In this document: one piece after another, positions 10,101-21,600 of the stretch | How the letters are laid out: each line of letters opens with the position of its first letter | Numbering within the stretch: the stretch's first letter is position 1 | Source of the DNA: Cyprinodon diabolis | Taxonomy: Eukaryota; Chordata; Actinopteri; Cyprinodontiformes; Cyprinodontidae | Length of the DNA stretch: 64,000 nt | Reading direction: 5' to 3' | Assembly (NCBI GenBank): GCA_030533445.1 | Contig: CM060070.1 | Location: 28,730,501 to 28,794,500 of the forward strand | Translations under genes and position numbers: made by a program | The notes under the pieces: generated by a model | Databases searched by the model: none | What the model was told of the DNA's origin: nothing | Seen by the model: the letters and a program-made list of their open reading frames with translations, nothing else

Positions 10101-13100
10101 GCCTTATTTGAAATGGTATTATATAATCTCTTCTCTCAAAAATTCCTCACACAGTACCCTGTTATTCCATTGTGAAAGACTTTTTTTAGATTGTTTCAAA
10201 TCTTTTAAAAATGTAAAACTAAGGCATTAAATTTACGTTTATTGTCAGCCAAGGAAGCTCTGAGTTGAGCTGATGTACATAGTTGGAGCTCAACTTTTGA
10301 TCTGACCTTGGATTGAGACATCGAGCGCTGACAGCAGAATCTCTATTTGAAATCCTAAATAATATTTCTTTCATTAAATTGTTTTATATTAAAATCAACA
10401 GATTCTACCACTTAAATCACTTTCCCATTTCTTTCAATGCCACCTGTTTCCTTAAAGATCTGATACTGATTAACAAACAGTCGGGTATTGGCAATACCGA
10501 TATGTTTTTTTGTTTTTTTTTGCAAATACACCTTATGTGTTTGTTTAAGGTCTAGAGGAGGATTCCCAGGAATTTTTGAAAAGACCTGCCCTCTCCACTT
10601 TAAAGGAAAAATGCACATGCACAACTCTGTACCCAAACCCTTGCAAGAGCATGGATGAGCCTATTTCTCCTTGTGCACACTCTGTTTAAAGTTGCTGTTT
10701 GCATCACTCATGCAAGGCTTACTTTCCAAAAGAAGATTTGCAGTTTTTCCACTATGTCATACTCACCTAACCTGACTCCGCCAGATGGATTTGCTCCGCA
10801 TATCCATCTGGATACCTTCCGTTGAAGTAATTTTGCGAAGGGGCGAAAATACTGGTTAGCTGATTGGCCTATGTTGGTGATAGACGGGCCAAATAAACCA
10901 ATCAGATCAACGAAGCATATGACATACTAACAGAGCGACGACGAAAACACAACCACAAGCCAGGCTACTCTTACCGAAACCAGTCGGGAGAAGAGCAAAA
11001 ACATCTTTTTTTTTTTCTCTGAGAAAAGCCTCCAGAGCAGTGTTTTGCTCTTCTTTCAGTGAAGAAACACTCTGTTATTCCGATAAAACTTGCTCGATAG
11101 CCAAGCTAATGCTAGTTTCATCGGCTGAAGCCGCCATGTTCTTTAGACTGAACTGTCGTGCTTCTCGTTGCGCCACAACGCTCACACCTCAACCCGCCTC
11201 AAAGCCAACGCTGATTGGACGTGCGTTTGGTGAACGGCTCCAAATTGTCTCCAGACTGATTTGCGAGTGAAACCTTGAAGGCTCGCAAGATCAAGATGGT
11301 CTCACAAGGCTAATACTCACCACCGGTAAGTGAAAACGGGGACGAGCACATAGGACGGCCTTAAAGGAATAGTACAACCAAAACATGATTAGCCTTCATT
11401 TTCTACTCACCCCCATGCTGAACAACACTCTGGAGTACTTTTTTGATATCTCAAATGCATCTGGAGATCTGGGAGGCTTCTTGCTGTCTGCTGACATTCA
11501 AATAATGGAGGTCTATGGTGCCCGAGGCAGAAAGGTCCATAAAAGTCCACAAAAAACGTGTCAATATTCCTCCATACTGCTCGTCCAATGTATTCCAAGT
11601 GTCCTGAGTGGGTAGCGTCCATAATTTACTCGAAACGAAGTCATTTAGAATGTTTTTAGAGCATAAAAAGTAGTGTATAGGATTTCCTAAAAGCGCGCGC
11701 CTGCGAGTTCACGAGTCTACGGAAACTGCGGCAGACCAAGCCAGATGAAAGTGCGCATTCAGCGTCTGCTCTTGATAATGCAAGCGTAGAAGAAGAAATG
11801 TGCTGTTTACCTGTGCAAAGAAAGAAACAACGAAAGAAAAATGTCTGAGGACTTCAGTGTTGAGGAAGAGCATGAGTTCTTTACCGAGCTGAATGTGCAC
11901 TTTCATCTGGTTGGTCTGCCGCGGTTTCCGTAGACTCGTGAACGCGCTTTTAGGAAATCCTATACACTACTGTTTATGCTCTAAAAACATTCTAAATGAC
12001 TTCGTTTCGAGTAAATTATGGACCCTACCCACTCAGGACACTTGGAATACATTGGACGAGCAGTATGGAGGAACATTGACACGTTTTTTGTGGACTTTTA
12101 TGGACCTTTCTGCCTCGGGCACCATAGACCTCCATTATTTGAATGTCAGCAGATAGCAAGAAGCCTCCCAGATCTCCAGATGCATTTGAGATATCAAAAA
12201 AGTACTCCAGAGTGTTGTTCAGCATGGGGGTGAGTAGAAAATGAAGGCTAATCATGTTTTGGGTGTACTATTCCTTTAAGTAAACATAGCACCAGAATGA
12301 TTGACAATTAGGAAGACCACTTATTTAGATGATCCACCCCTACACTATACCTTTAAATGTAAAAAATAATGTAACTACTCAATAACAGTGCTTTTTAAAC
12401 TCAATCCTCAGGACCTACTGCCCTCTAGAGAGGTAGTAAATAGACCGCAAGTATGCTTTATTGAGAAACATGTTTGGGCTGTTTATTCTTCCACATATAC
12501 TGTTTATTTGGTTAATATAATACTTGGGGATAAAAAAATCCTGTTGGTGTTTGCTTTCATTTAAAGTAGAAGTAAAAGCACCACCATCAACCAAAGAGGC
12601 TTTGTCACTGATCAGACAACCAGAGAAGAGACCTGACAACCTGAAGTCCAGCATGGATGAGTATAAGAGAAAAATGGAGGCTAAAGCAAGGAGTGCAGGT
12701 ATGACATTTTTTTCTATAGGTCAGTTTAAGACAACAAAGTCTCTATAAGTACATGTTAATGTGTTTTTTTTGTGTGAAAAACAAAGCCTCGTCATCTTTG
12801 GACGTACGAAGAACTGTTCAAATGCCCCAAAATGCTTATCAAACCTCAGAGAAAATGCGCACAGGAAATCCTTTTGTAAACAACATTGCAGCACAAAAAG
12901 AAGCCAATCATCTGAAAAAAACAGGTATCTTATCTTAAATAAACAAAGAGGATTATCTCATGACAGGACAATGTTTTTCAGACTGACACCAAATGTTTCT
13001 ACTTAGATGCAACAAAGAAAAGTGCAGAGACCAAGAAAAGTTCTGGAAAGTCCTGTAGAGGTAACAACTTATTAACATTTTCCCTGTGCTTGTATTTCTT

Positions 13101-13924
13101 ACCCATTTGCTTCTGTTAATTAAAAGCATGCTCCTGTGTTTGCAGGTTTTGGTTGGTACCTATGGCGCTTGGTTTTCGTGGTGCTGCTCAGCTCTGTCGC
13201 CCTGCTGGTTTACAGGTTTCTCCCTGTGCTCCAAAGTAAAATAGCCGAAGGAAGAGGGCAGCGATCCAGAGAAGTGATGCCAGGTGAGTTTTCCCACCGC
13301 CTGACACTTCTCCAGTCGCAGTTTCCAAGTCAGCGCGCTGAGCTGTGGAAGAGAACCAAGATCCATTTGGAGAAGCACCTTGGAGCAGCGGACCCAACAG
13401 AGCCAGTAAGTCTGATCCTTGCTGCAGGCCGCAAAGCAGAGGGGACTCTGAGGTCTCTGGCTCAGGACCTGGCCTCTACCTACTCGTTCGCCCTCAATGG
13501 CTCAGTGCTCTTCATTGATGGGGCGAGTAAAGCTGGCCAGGGAGGCGATGAGGTAAAGCTGGACATTGACAACCAGCTGAAGGCAGCTTTTGAGGGAGAT
13601 AAAACAGCAGCGATCATTCATCGCTTTGAGGAGCTGCCTCCAGGCTCCACCCTCATTTTATACCGTTACTGTGACCACGAAACGGCTGCCTACAAGCAGG
13701 TGTTCATATTGCTTACAGTGCTGCTTCCTCAAGATGAGATCAGCAGCGACCTGAGCCTGAAGGATGTAGAGGAGACGGTCCTGAACTATGTTCAGACCAA
13801 GCTGGTGGGCTCCACAAGCGACGCCAGCTTCAATGAAATGGACAACAACAAGTTTGGAGGTCTGTGGAGCCGAATCTCCCATGTGGTTCTGCCTGTGGTC
13901 TCAGAGGAGGTGAAGCAGGACTAA
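7167..13924 (+). CDS. tor1aip1: Torsin-1A-interacting protein (LAP1/LULL1 family)
   Basis: Eight exons: 7167-7236, 8546-8665, 8765-8938, 9870-9974, 12567-12698, 12787-12924, 13007-13060 and 13146-13924. All seven introns are GT-AG and interrupt the frame in phase 1, giving 523 codons. Residues 1-264 are charged and low in complexity (nuclear/cytosolic side). A single membrane segment follows at about 270-287 (WRLVFVVLLSSVALLVYRFL). The last exon encodes the luminal domain, about 288-523. In this family that domain adopts a AAA+-like fold that cannot bind nucleotide and activates torsin ATPases at the nuclear envelope and ER. The C-terminal SRISHVVLPV motif carries Arg507, matching the arginine finger known in human LAP1 (R563). 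Family assignment is strong. Choice of tor1aip1 over tor1aip2 is tentative, because fish carry both and the N-terminus is poorly conserved. Confidence 0.88.
10768..11312. mobile_element. Non-autonomous DNA element, 545 bp, 8-9 bp target duplication
   Basis: The element is flanked by ATACTCACC at 10759-10767 and 11313-11321, a 9-bp (or, read differently, 8-bp) target-site duplication inside the family X MITE. Its ends, TAACCTGACTCC and (reverse complement) TAGCCTTGTGAG, are weakly inverted. An 8-bp duplication would suggest hAT, a 9-bp one Mutator-like; I cannot decide. No transposase is present. Confidence 0.65.
11365..12275. mobile_element. Fold-back transposon with about 400-bp inverted arms, TTAA target
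   Basis: The arms 11365 to about 11770 and about 11885-12275 are near-perfect reverse complements, separated by a spacer of about 110 bp. Ends read AGGAATAGTAC and GTACTATTCCT, and TTAA abuts both (11361-11364, 12276-12279). TTAA targets are used by piggyBac and Kolobok elements; no transposase is present to choose between them. Near-identical frames read from both strands (11385-11615 plus, 12025-12255 minus) are by-products of the symmetry. Confidence 0.8.
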
Positions 13925-14870
13925 TGTCCGTGAGGTCTTTTAGGGGTGCAGTGTTGTGGCGACTCGGACCAGTTGAGATGTCTGTCTTCTGAGACACATT
14001 TCACAAAGACTTCATTGAACATGTATGAAGGAAGGATTATTATCTCTGACACAGATGAAAACCTGCTGATATTGCAGTTTTGTAAGGTTTTTTATTTGAG
14101 CGTCTTTAATAAAAGCATCAGTTGACATAGAAACAATCTTGACATGTACAGAATAATTTCTGGTCAGGTTTACACTCAACCACAGTTTTTTTTTCTTGCC
14201 ATTCCTCTGCCGCACTTTTCCTTCAGCGGAGATGACATTCAGTTCATCCTTGAAACTAAAGGTTTTTTAACTTATGGTTGATCTGTTTATTTTCAAACCA
14301 AAGTCTTGGGGATGAGCTGACAGGTATCTACAGAAAGCACTTGGTTTGATACTCATGTACTTAACATCTTTGTTGTAGGCGCTCCTCTTATCCAGTATAC
14401 TGGTTTTTACTGAAACTTAATATTTGTTTTTTTCTGTGTTCCTTAATCTTTGTGGACGTGCTTCTAAGATTTTCCTATTTTTACAGTTGTGTATATACCG
14501 TATGCTGGATATTAAAAGGATTAAAACTTTTCAGCTGTCAAGAAACCTGCTTAAATGATGTAAATGATACAAAGAAATAAAGGTCTGCAGGTTTATAGGA
14601 CATGATTTAATTGTATAAATATTTTTGATCAAATATTTCAGACCCAAAACGTGCCTTAACCACACCAGAACTACTTGATAACCACCACTTTCATCATTGG
14701 TCAGATACCATACCAGGATAACAACTATCAAATTTCTCAGAAATGTGTTTGAACAATACCCAATGTTTGATAAAAGATTGTAATTGTAACCCTGCTGTGT
14801 TATTTTTCAAAATTAAATCTTTCTGTTGCAATGTTTAGATACTTCCAATAAAGATTATTTTGATATTAAG
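13925..14870 (+). other. Probable 3' UTR of the TOR1AIP gene
   Basis: Non-coding sequence follows the TAA at 13922-13924. AATAAA signals occur at about 14577-14582 and 14847-14852, the latter within ACTTCCAATAAAGATT, a good candidate for the final polyadenylation signal. The true end is not determined. Confidence 0.5.
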
Positions 14871-16900
14871 TGAGCTGTTTACTCTTTAAAGCCGGAAATC
14901 AAGAGGTAAAGTTGGAAAAAATCTCTGAACGCAGTGTCCAGCACTGAGAACGTGGCTCCCAGTAGGAGGAATGAATCTGAGCTGAAGCTGCTTTCATCTA
15001 CTGCTGTTCTCCGGTACAACTGAGCATGAACTGAAGGTTCATCAATGTGATACTGGTGTATTGATTCTTTACATATCTCAAATATCGGGATTTCCTCCAC
15101 TAGGATTTTTTTTGTTATTTTTTCTAAAGAAATCACACTCTAGATAAATGTACTCACTGTTATTTAACCTTTAGTGTTTCTCAACACTAAAAGGTTTTTT
15201 GATGCCACAAATCATGGGAGATCTATAGTTACATCAATATGTAAAGAAGGAGGCCCTCCATCTAAAGGTAAAAAAAAACCTGAGTCTGGTTGGCAGGCAG
15301 TGAGAAACTTTTAAACTGGGGTTATGAATTTTATTGTTTTTTAAGAGAGCTGTTAGTTTTGAAAGAGCCAGCTGGGTTTGGATTTGTTCTTTAAATAAAA
15401 AAAGAAGGTTCTTATTTACTTGAATTTTTGCTGTCTATAAAGTATGTTGATGTATTTATTAAATGGGATATTGGCACAACAAACCTTGCTTTCATATAAA
15501 TAAAGAACTTTTGGCCACTGAGAGATAATCCAGTTCCTTGTACCAAGTAATCTACAGCCTTGAATTATCCCAGATTCTTGTGTTCCCTTTTCCCCTCCAC
15601 TTAACTGTCCATTATTTTGACTGAACTTGGCACTAAGTGAACAGGAAGCTTCTTTGCATGTAAGGTAATCCACCAAAAGTAGGGAGATAAATCCCTGAAT
15701 CAGATGATGAACTTAACTGTTTGAATTCAGTCCAAAAAATGTAGACCGTGTTCTATCTCTTTACTAAACAGAATCAAGTAACTGCCCTATAATCACATTT
15801 AAACTTGAAAAAAAAATTATGGTCAGACTAACTCCATTTATTTTACATTGTTTTCATCATTCATGACGCCTGATCTGCATTGATCAGATGTGGGAAAACA
15901 GCTGATACCAGGCTGTACTCCACATCCAGTCTTTTCATCTGCTTGATTGGATGTGTATCACAGCTGAAGGTGTTCTTGAACATAGAAGAAAAACTTACTT
16001 TTTGTATGAAAAAAAAGCTTGTTTTATCTTTTAGTTGGGTCCTCACAAAGTAGAACAGATCCAGCCCTATTTTATTGTATTTTATTACCTGAGAAATAAC
16101 ATACTTTCATGTACCCCTTGCAATGCACTCATGGACCACTAAGGATTCACGTACCCCTAGTTGGGAATCCCTGTTTTAGAGGACGGAAGGCAGTGATGGA
16201 TCGTTGCATTATTAATGGTGTAGTAGATGGTAACAGAAACATAACGCCAGAAAGGAAGCAGGAAACTCAGGAACCACAACTAGGAGACGCTTGGGAGAAA
16301 CATCCATGAAGAAATTAGGAGAATTCCAGCGCTGAGGAACTGCAGAAGAGGAGTATGGGAGACAATGAATTGAGTAATCAGTTAATTGGGAGCAGGTGTG
16401 GACAGTAGCAGCTAGAAAGGAGCACTAGGGGGCAACAAAGAGTAACCATGGAAAACAACAGGGTTCAACTGTAACTAGAAAATAAATTAAATGCGGCTAA
16501 ATGGGAATAAAACCACTGAGCCCCTTAAGGACACTGAAGAGAGAAAAAAATTCTCATGCGCACCACTTAGTTTCTCGTGCGGACCAAATACTTTCTCATA
16601 TCAAATGGACCTCTTTTATTTTTTAACCTTTTATCCATTTTCCAGACATTTTGTAAACATTCATCTATATCCGTTCAGTTGAGTCATTTGCAGTTGTGTT
16701 TGAATTAATGTCACAACATAATCAAGGATTGTGTATCCTTTCCCCCGAAATAGACCACAGGACTTCAGGATAAATTTTTAGTGGCATTACGACACAACAT
16801 GATGGTGACATCTTGCAAGCAATTCAGCAATGTCTTTGTATAGTTGCAAGTATAATTAGTTCATGTGAATCCATTTTAATGAACACGGTTGTCCAAAATA
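14871..16900. other. Intergenic, no gene recognised
   Basis: AT-rich sequence with several short open frames lacking splice-supported structure or familiar motifs. Segments near 16110-16180 and 16320-16450 look like interspersed fish repeats, but their ends could not be fixed. Confidence 0.5.
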
Positions 16901-16914
16901 CTTATGCCATCATG

Positions 16915-17162
16915 CAAGAAAGGGTTAGTCCATTTCTCCTTTCTGTTTAAAAGTTGCTGTTTGCATCGCTCATACAATCTTACTTTCCAAAAGAGGATTT
17001 GCAATTTTTCTGCTATGTCAGCTTCAACACCGGTAAGTGGAAATGGGGACGAGCACCTGGGACGGCATTTCGTAAACATATCACCAGCATGATTGACAAT
17101 TAGGAGGACCACTTTTTTTGATGATCCATCTGGAAAAAGAAAATCCTCCAATATACCTTTAA
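16915..17162. mobile_element. Family X MITE, left-truncated copy
   Basis: Matches the right two thirds of the 56568-56950 copy, including the ACACCGGTAAGTGGAAATGG-type core and the end AATCCTCCAATATACCT followed by TTAA. It lacks the left terminus. It preserves the pre-insertion state of the site used by the fold-back at 11361. A 171-codon minus-strand frame at 16876-17391 overlaps it and is not considered a gene. Confidence 0.65.
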
Positions 17163-17899
17163 GATAACTATGAAGCCATGGAGAACATAACCTAAAGTTA
17201 AGAGAAATCATAACTATAACTAAAACTAGACCAAGTAATGCATAATACAAAAAATGCTGAAAAAAGACAACTGACATAAATAACAAGGAAGAGTAAAACT
17301 GAGAATTAAAAAATGACATAAATCTTGACAGAAAAAAAAGAATAACATAAAATAAAGCACAACTGAGAACCCAAAATAAAAAACTAAACATAAAAAAGTC
17401 CAGAATGGAAGATCATAGAATTATTACTATTATTTTTAATAATAGCCAACACAGGGAAATGGTTAAACTTTGAAACCAGAAAATGAGAGCTGTATGACAC
17501 AGCACTGATCAATCATTTACAAAGAATCACATGCAAGGAGGGGCCATTGGACTTTATCACAAGATAGAAGCATTGGAAAATGTTCTCTTTTGATTTATTT
17601 GTTTTCATAGAAACACGACTACAAAACCACCCTCCTACTGAGCATGTAAAACTCTTGCAGAAATATGAAATTAGGAAGTTGAAGTAATGTTTAAAAAATG
17701 GTTCATTCTGTGCCAGTCCGGGTTAATGATTGCGTGAATCATCAAGCACACATACAGATCACATACATAGATACAGCATTAACAAAGAAATATTGTATTT
17801 TTTGAGTAAATATGCTTTATTTAATTAGAAACAAAACAAACATTGATGTGACTTTTAGAGGTTTTTAACAAAGCTACTAGTAGTTTTTATCACATATCT

Positions 17900-18250
17900 T
17901 TATCTAATCCAATCCACTTTATTTATATAGCACGGTTTAAATAAACACAAGGTTTCCAAAGTGCTGCACAAAAAGATAAAATAACTAAAATAAAAGTAAA
18001 TAAAATAAAATAAAAGCACTGCCCCCACAGGATAAAAATATGCGTGTGTATACATAAAATCAACATGTGTACATAAAATCAACACTCAACATGGTGTTAA
18101 AAGCCAAAGAAAAGAGGTGGGTTTTAAGAAGAGTTTTAAAATGAGACAGAGAGGTGGCCTGTCTAATGTGCAGCGGCAATGCATTCCAAAGTTTTGGAGC
18201 TGCAACAGAAAACGCTCGATCCCCTCTGAGCTTAAGCCTTGCTTTAGGCA
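17900..18250 (-). mobile_element. LINE 3' fragment (end of reverse-transcriptase ORF)
   Basis: On the minus strand a frame encodes RGDRAFSVAAPKLWNALPLH followed by IRQ...LKTHLF. This is the characteristic C-terminal tail of reverse-transcriptase proteins from fish non-LTR retrotransposons. Downstream sequence includes a TATATAAATAAAGTGGATTG tail. The catalytic domain is absent, so it is a 5'-truncated dead copy. Confidence 0.7.
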
Positions 18251-18662
18251 CTGTCAGGGTGGGAAGAATTATCATAGTCACTATAATATCCATTAATCAT
18301 CTTGCATGTAATATAGTTCAACAATATTCCATAATGAAATGGATGTGATTCCAACAAGGAAGAATAGGGAGATGAAAGGCACTGTACATGTACGAAGAAA
18401 CTTCTGAAACACAGAAACAGACATAACTAAATTAATACTGTGGTGCAATATTTCTTAGGATTGTTTTTTTTTTAATTATTACTAAAAACGTATATTTGAT
18501 CACAAGCAGTTTTACCTTAATTCCTTGATGATCCCCATTTATGCCCTTAGCTGTGACAGAGGATGTATTAAAAGATAAGTGTTTTGATGTAAATTCACAG
18601 TATATTTTAAATTCAGTGTATTACTTACATTTTTAGAGAAAGAAAATTGAATTACCTCTTAC

Positions 18663-21600
18663 TTTATGCAGTAATGTTCTTTTGTTGCAATATAAAACAA
18701 AATTCCAAACAATTGCAAGGATAATCAACACCGTCTGAACAATTAGTATGTACAGAAGCCAAATCTTTCTCCCAGTTTCTTTCCAATCCTCAGTCAGGTA
18801 GTAGACTTTGACATGGAGAAAACAATCTGTGTGTAGAAATTTGGAAATTAAAACAGAAAAATGAATTGGCAAAAATCACCATTATGATTATGTATAGGTA
18901 AAATGCATTGCTACTTTGCTTTACAGTTTGTAAATCTGAAGCTTAAAGCAGTGAAGATGGGGAACCAACTTCAAAATGGCTCCCGAAACGATTGTGGAAA
19001 CTGGATGAGGACTCTGTGTGTCTTTGTTCCTACCTACCCCCACTGATTAAAAGGGTGAGGTTGACCAAATATTATAATATAAATTGTGACAAGGCGTAAG
19101 GTATTCACACTAATTCCTGCAAAAAGTAAAAAAGAAAAGGATGTGACATCCATGCGTAACATCTCACCATGGATTCCCTACAGGTGGTAGAGGATGCTGA
19201 AAATGAAAAAAATTAGGTGGTACCATCATGACTTTTGGGCCCACAAGGATGACAGGCTTATAAAACGCTTTAGAATGGAATTGGAGAGCATCCAGGTCCA
19301 AATTCAGGTGTGAACCACTCTAGGATTCCTGGCAACCAGAATTAGCAGACAGGCGTATTCTAAACAATACTGAACCCACTGACTGTCCCTCTTTTTGTAC
19401 CATATAACTATGTGAAAATCATCCATAGATCTGGTACCTTGATGGCTTTGTTAATATGACTAGTTGATAGAGATTTCCCTACACTGTGGAGGAACAGGAT
19501 GGCTGATTGCTTGGTGAGCACAGGAAGAGTTAACAACGTCCGCACCATTAGGGCTGTTTTACTGGTTCTTTTTTTTTTAATGTGTTATAAATCTCACTCA
19601 GGACAGGACACATATCTTGCATGCCATCACTAATATTTTGCATGACTCTCATCAGCTCTCTTATTTCATCTATGATCTTTCTTTTATTTTTTAGTATTGC
19701 ATTAGTCAGCATCTGTCCTACAGATTGTCAATATGTAGAACTAAACCAGCGGGCTACACATGATCAATTATGTTGTTGTGTTAGTTTTACACAGTTTTTA
19801 ACACAAAACCAAATATTTGAAGGGTGATGTGATTCATTTATGACCATTTTTTACAGGGATATGAGTGTACTGCTGCTCTGTGCTGGTAAATGATAAATCT
19901 AACTTAAATTTCTAACTTTAAATACAAAGCCTTTAAACATTTATTATTTATTTTGATCATAAGTGTGGTTCATACACAACATTTTAAATTCAATGAGTCA
20001 ACTTACTTGTCAAAAGGTGGTACAGTGCACAACACAACCGAAGACCAAGGTCACAATGTCCATTGCTTAATCAAAGAAATGGAACAGAAGCCCATTAGCC
20101 GGTGCATTCACATTATAAATACTTACAAAGACGACTTTAACTCACAGCTCATGGCTGGGTCCAAATGGCAGCAGAACAATCACCAAGTTTATAAAACCAA
20201 TCACCAATATTGCACTTATAAGACCAATGAAAACCCCCTGAAATATTTGTACAGAAAAAAAAGCTGTTATTGGTTTAAAAAGTACTTACATTTTATTACT
20301 TGTATAAATTATTAGTACTTACTTCAACGGATCCCCATTTCAAAATGAATGTCAATGTCAAAGAAAGTGAAAAGGAACACAAGCTACCCACAGTCCTGGT
20401 GATCTACAAAAACAGAAATAAACAGATTTTATATAGCAAAATATCAAAATAACTTTGCTAATGCATAGTTTTGAGATAAATGTGTGAAAATCCTTGACAT
20501 AACTTGCTCTAATGGAGATCTGGATCCAATCTGCTGTATACAGATAAAACGTATTTTAGCCATCCTATTTCTATGATTGAGAAAGCTTTAATTAATGATT
20601 CCATTTTTCTAAAGTCATAATTTATTTTTAATTTTTCTGTCTTTCTAAGAAGATCACAAACATGAGACCTGAAAGCAGCTCCAATAAAAGTGAATTTTCT
20701 TTAGCTTCTTCTGCTTTCCATCCTCCTACATTTCTGGCTTTAAATAGTATGGGAGGTGGGAAAACCCCTCTTATTTGTTGCCTTTCTACTGCAACCTCTT
20801 AAATATGGTCTATGATTTGAAGTCAGGAAGTATGGTTGACCAGTTAGAGACGGGGACTGAACAGAAAGAATCCAGTCAAATTTAAAACCTGATGATGACC
20901 TCTGCTATGGAGGACCAACTCTGCCATATTTAAAGATAAATACAGAAATAAATAAATGCTCAATAAATAAATAAATAAATAAGCATACAATTAATTGCCC
21001 CCAAAATACAATCAACAAATAAATATAGGTAGAAATTAAATTATACAGTGAGACATAAATGTATATACAGTATCTCTTTCAATTAGCTTCTTTATTTATT
21101 CTCCTTTGTAATGATTACCTTATTAATTTATTGTCCATTATAAGCTTCGACTTCATTTATTTATTACTTATTTTTTAAACTATTTATTAATGTATTTCTT
21201 CAAAGCTATTCATTTTTGCCTGTCGTTTTTTTAAACATGTTTTTATGCATTTCTGCCTCCCTATGCAAATGAAGAAGGGGTGTGTCTTAGTGGGTCAACT
21301 TATGAGCATTTATTTATTTATGTATTTATTTTTAAATATGGCAGAGTTGGTCCTCCATACTCCCTCAAGAGTTAGTCAAATAATAATTAATGGCGTCATA
21401 CACTTTGGTGCAGCAACAACAATAAGCTTTCCTAATCAGTTTTATCATCCGCTCCACTGGAGTTATAAGTCTATATCAAAACATTAACATTAGGTTAATT
21501 CTAAGATGGGCTGCAAACAGTATTAATTCTACTCAATTTGGTTATCAAATTCTTACTGATATATAAAATGAATATTGCTCTGTTTTCTGGTGAAGATTCC

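Larger units (their letters stand above)
10545..12356. mobile_element. TTAA-flanked MITE (family X) interrupted by two later transposons
   Basis: Uninterrupted relatives at 56568-56950 and about 16915-17162 show the ancestral element: roughly 380 bp, TTAA borders and inverted ends resembling AGGTATWTTGGAGGATTTTC. In this copy the body is split at 10767/11313 by a 545-bp element and at 11364/12276 by a 911-bp fold-back. When both are removed, the remaining segments (10545-10767, 11322-11364, 12280-12356) align in order with the other two copies. The whole lies in intron 4 of the TOR1AIP gene. Confidence 0.75.

Noticed and set aside
14879..15136. 85-codon minus-strand frame downstream of TOR1AIP
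   Set aside because: No known motif, no splice partners, and it overlaps the likely end of the 3' UTR.
16876..17391. 171-codon minus-strand frame with hydrophobic residues
   Set aside because: It overlaps a family X MITE and AT-rich sequence, has no recognisable motif, and its hydrophobicity follows from T-rich codons.
19436..19490. Minus-strand segment with AG/GT borders that could be a further Reeler-gene exon
   Set aside because: It does not convert the phase of exon 8 to that needed by the 18663-18826 exon, and its short peptide gives no family signal.
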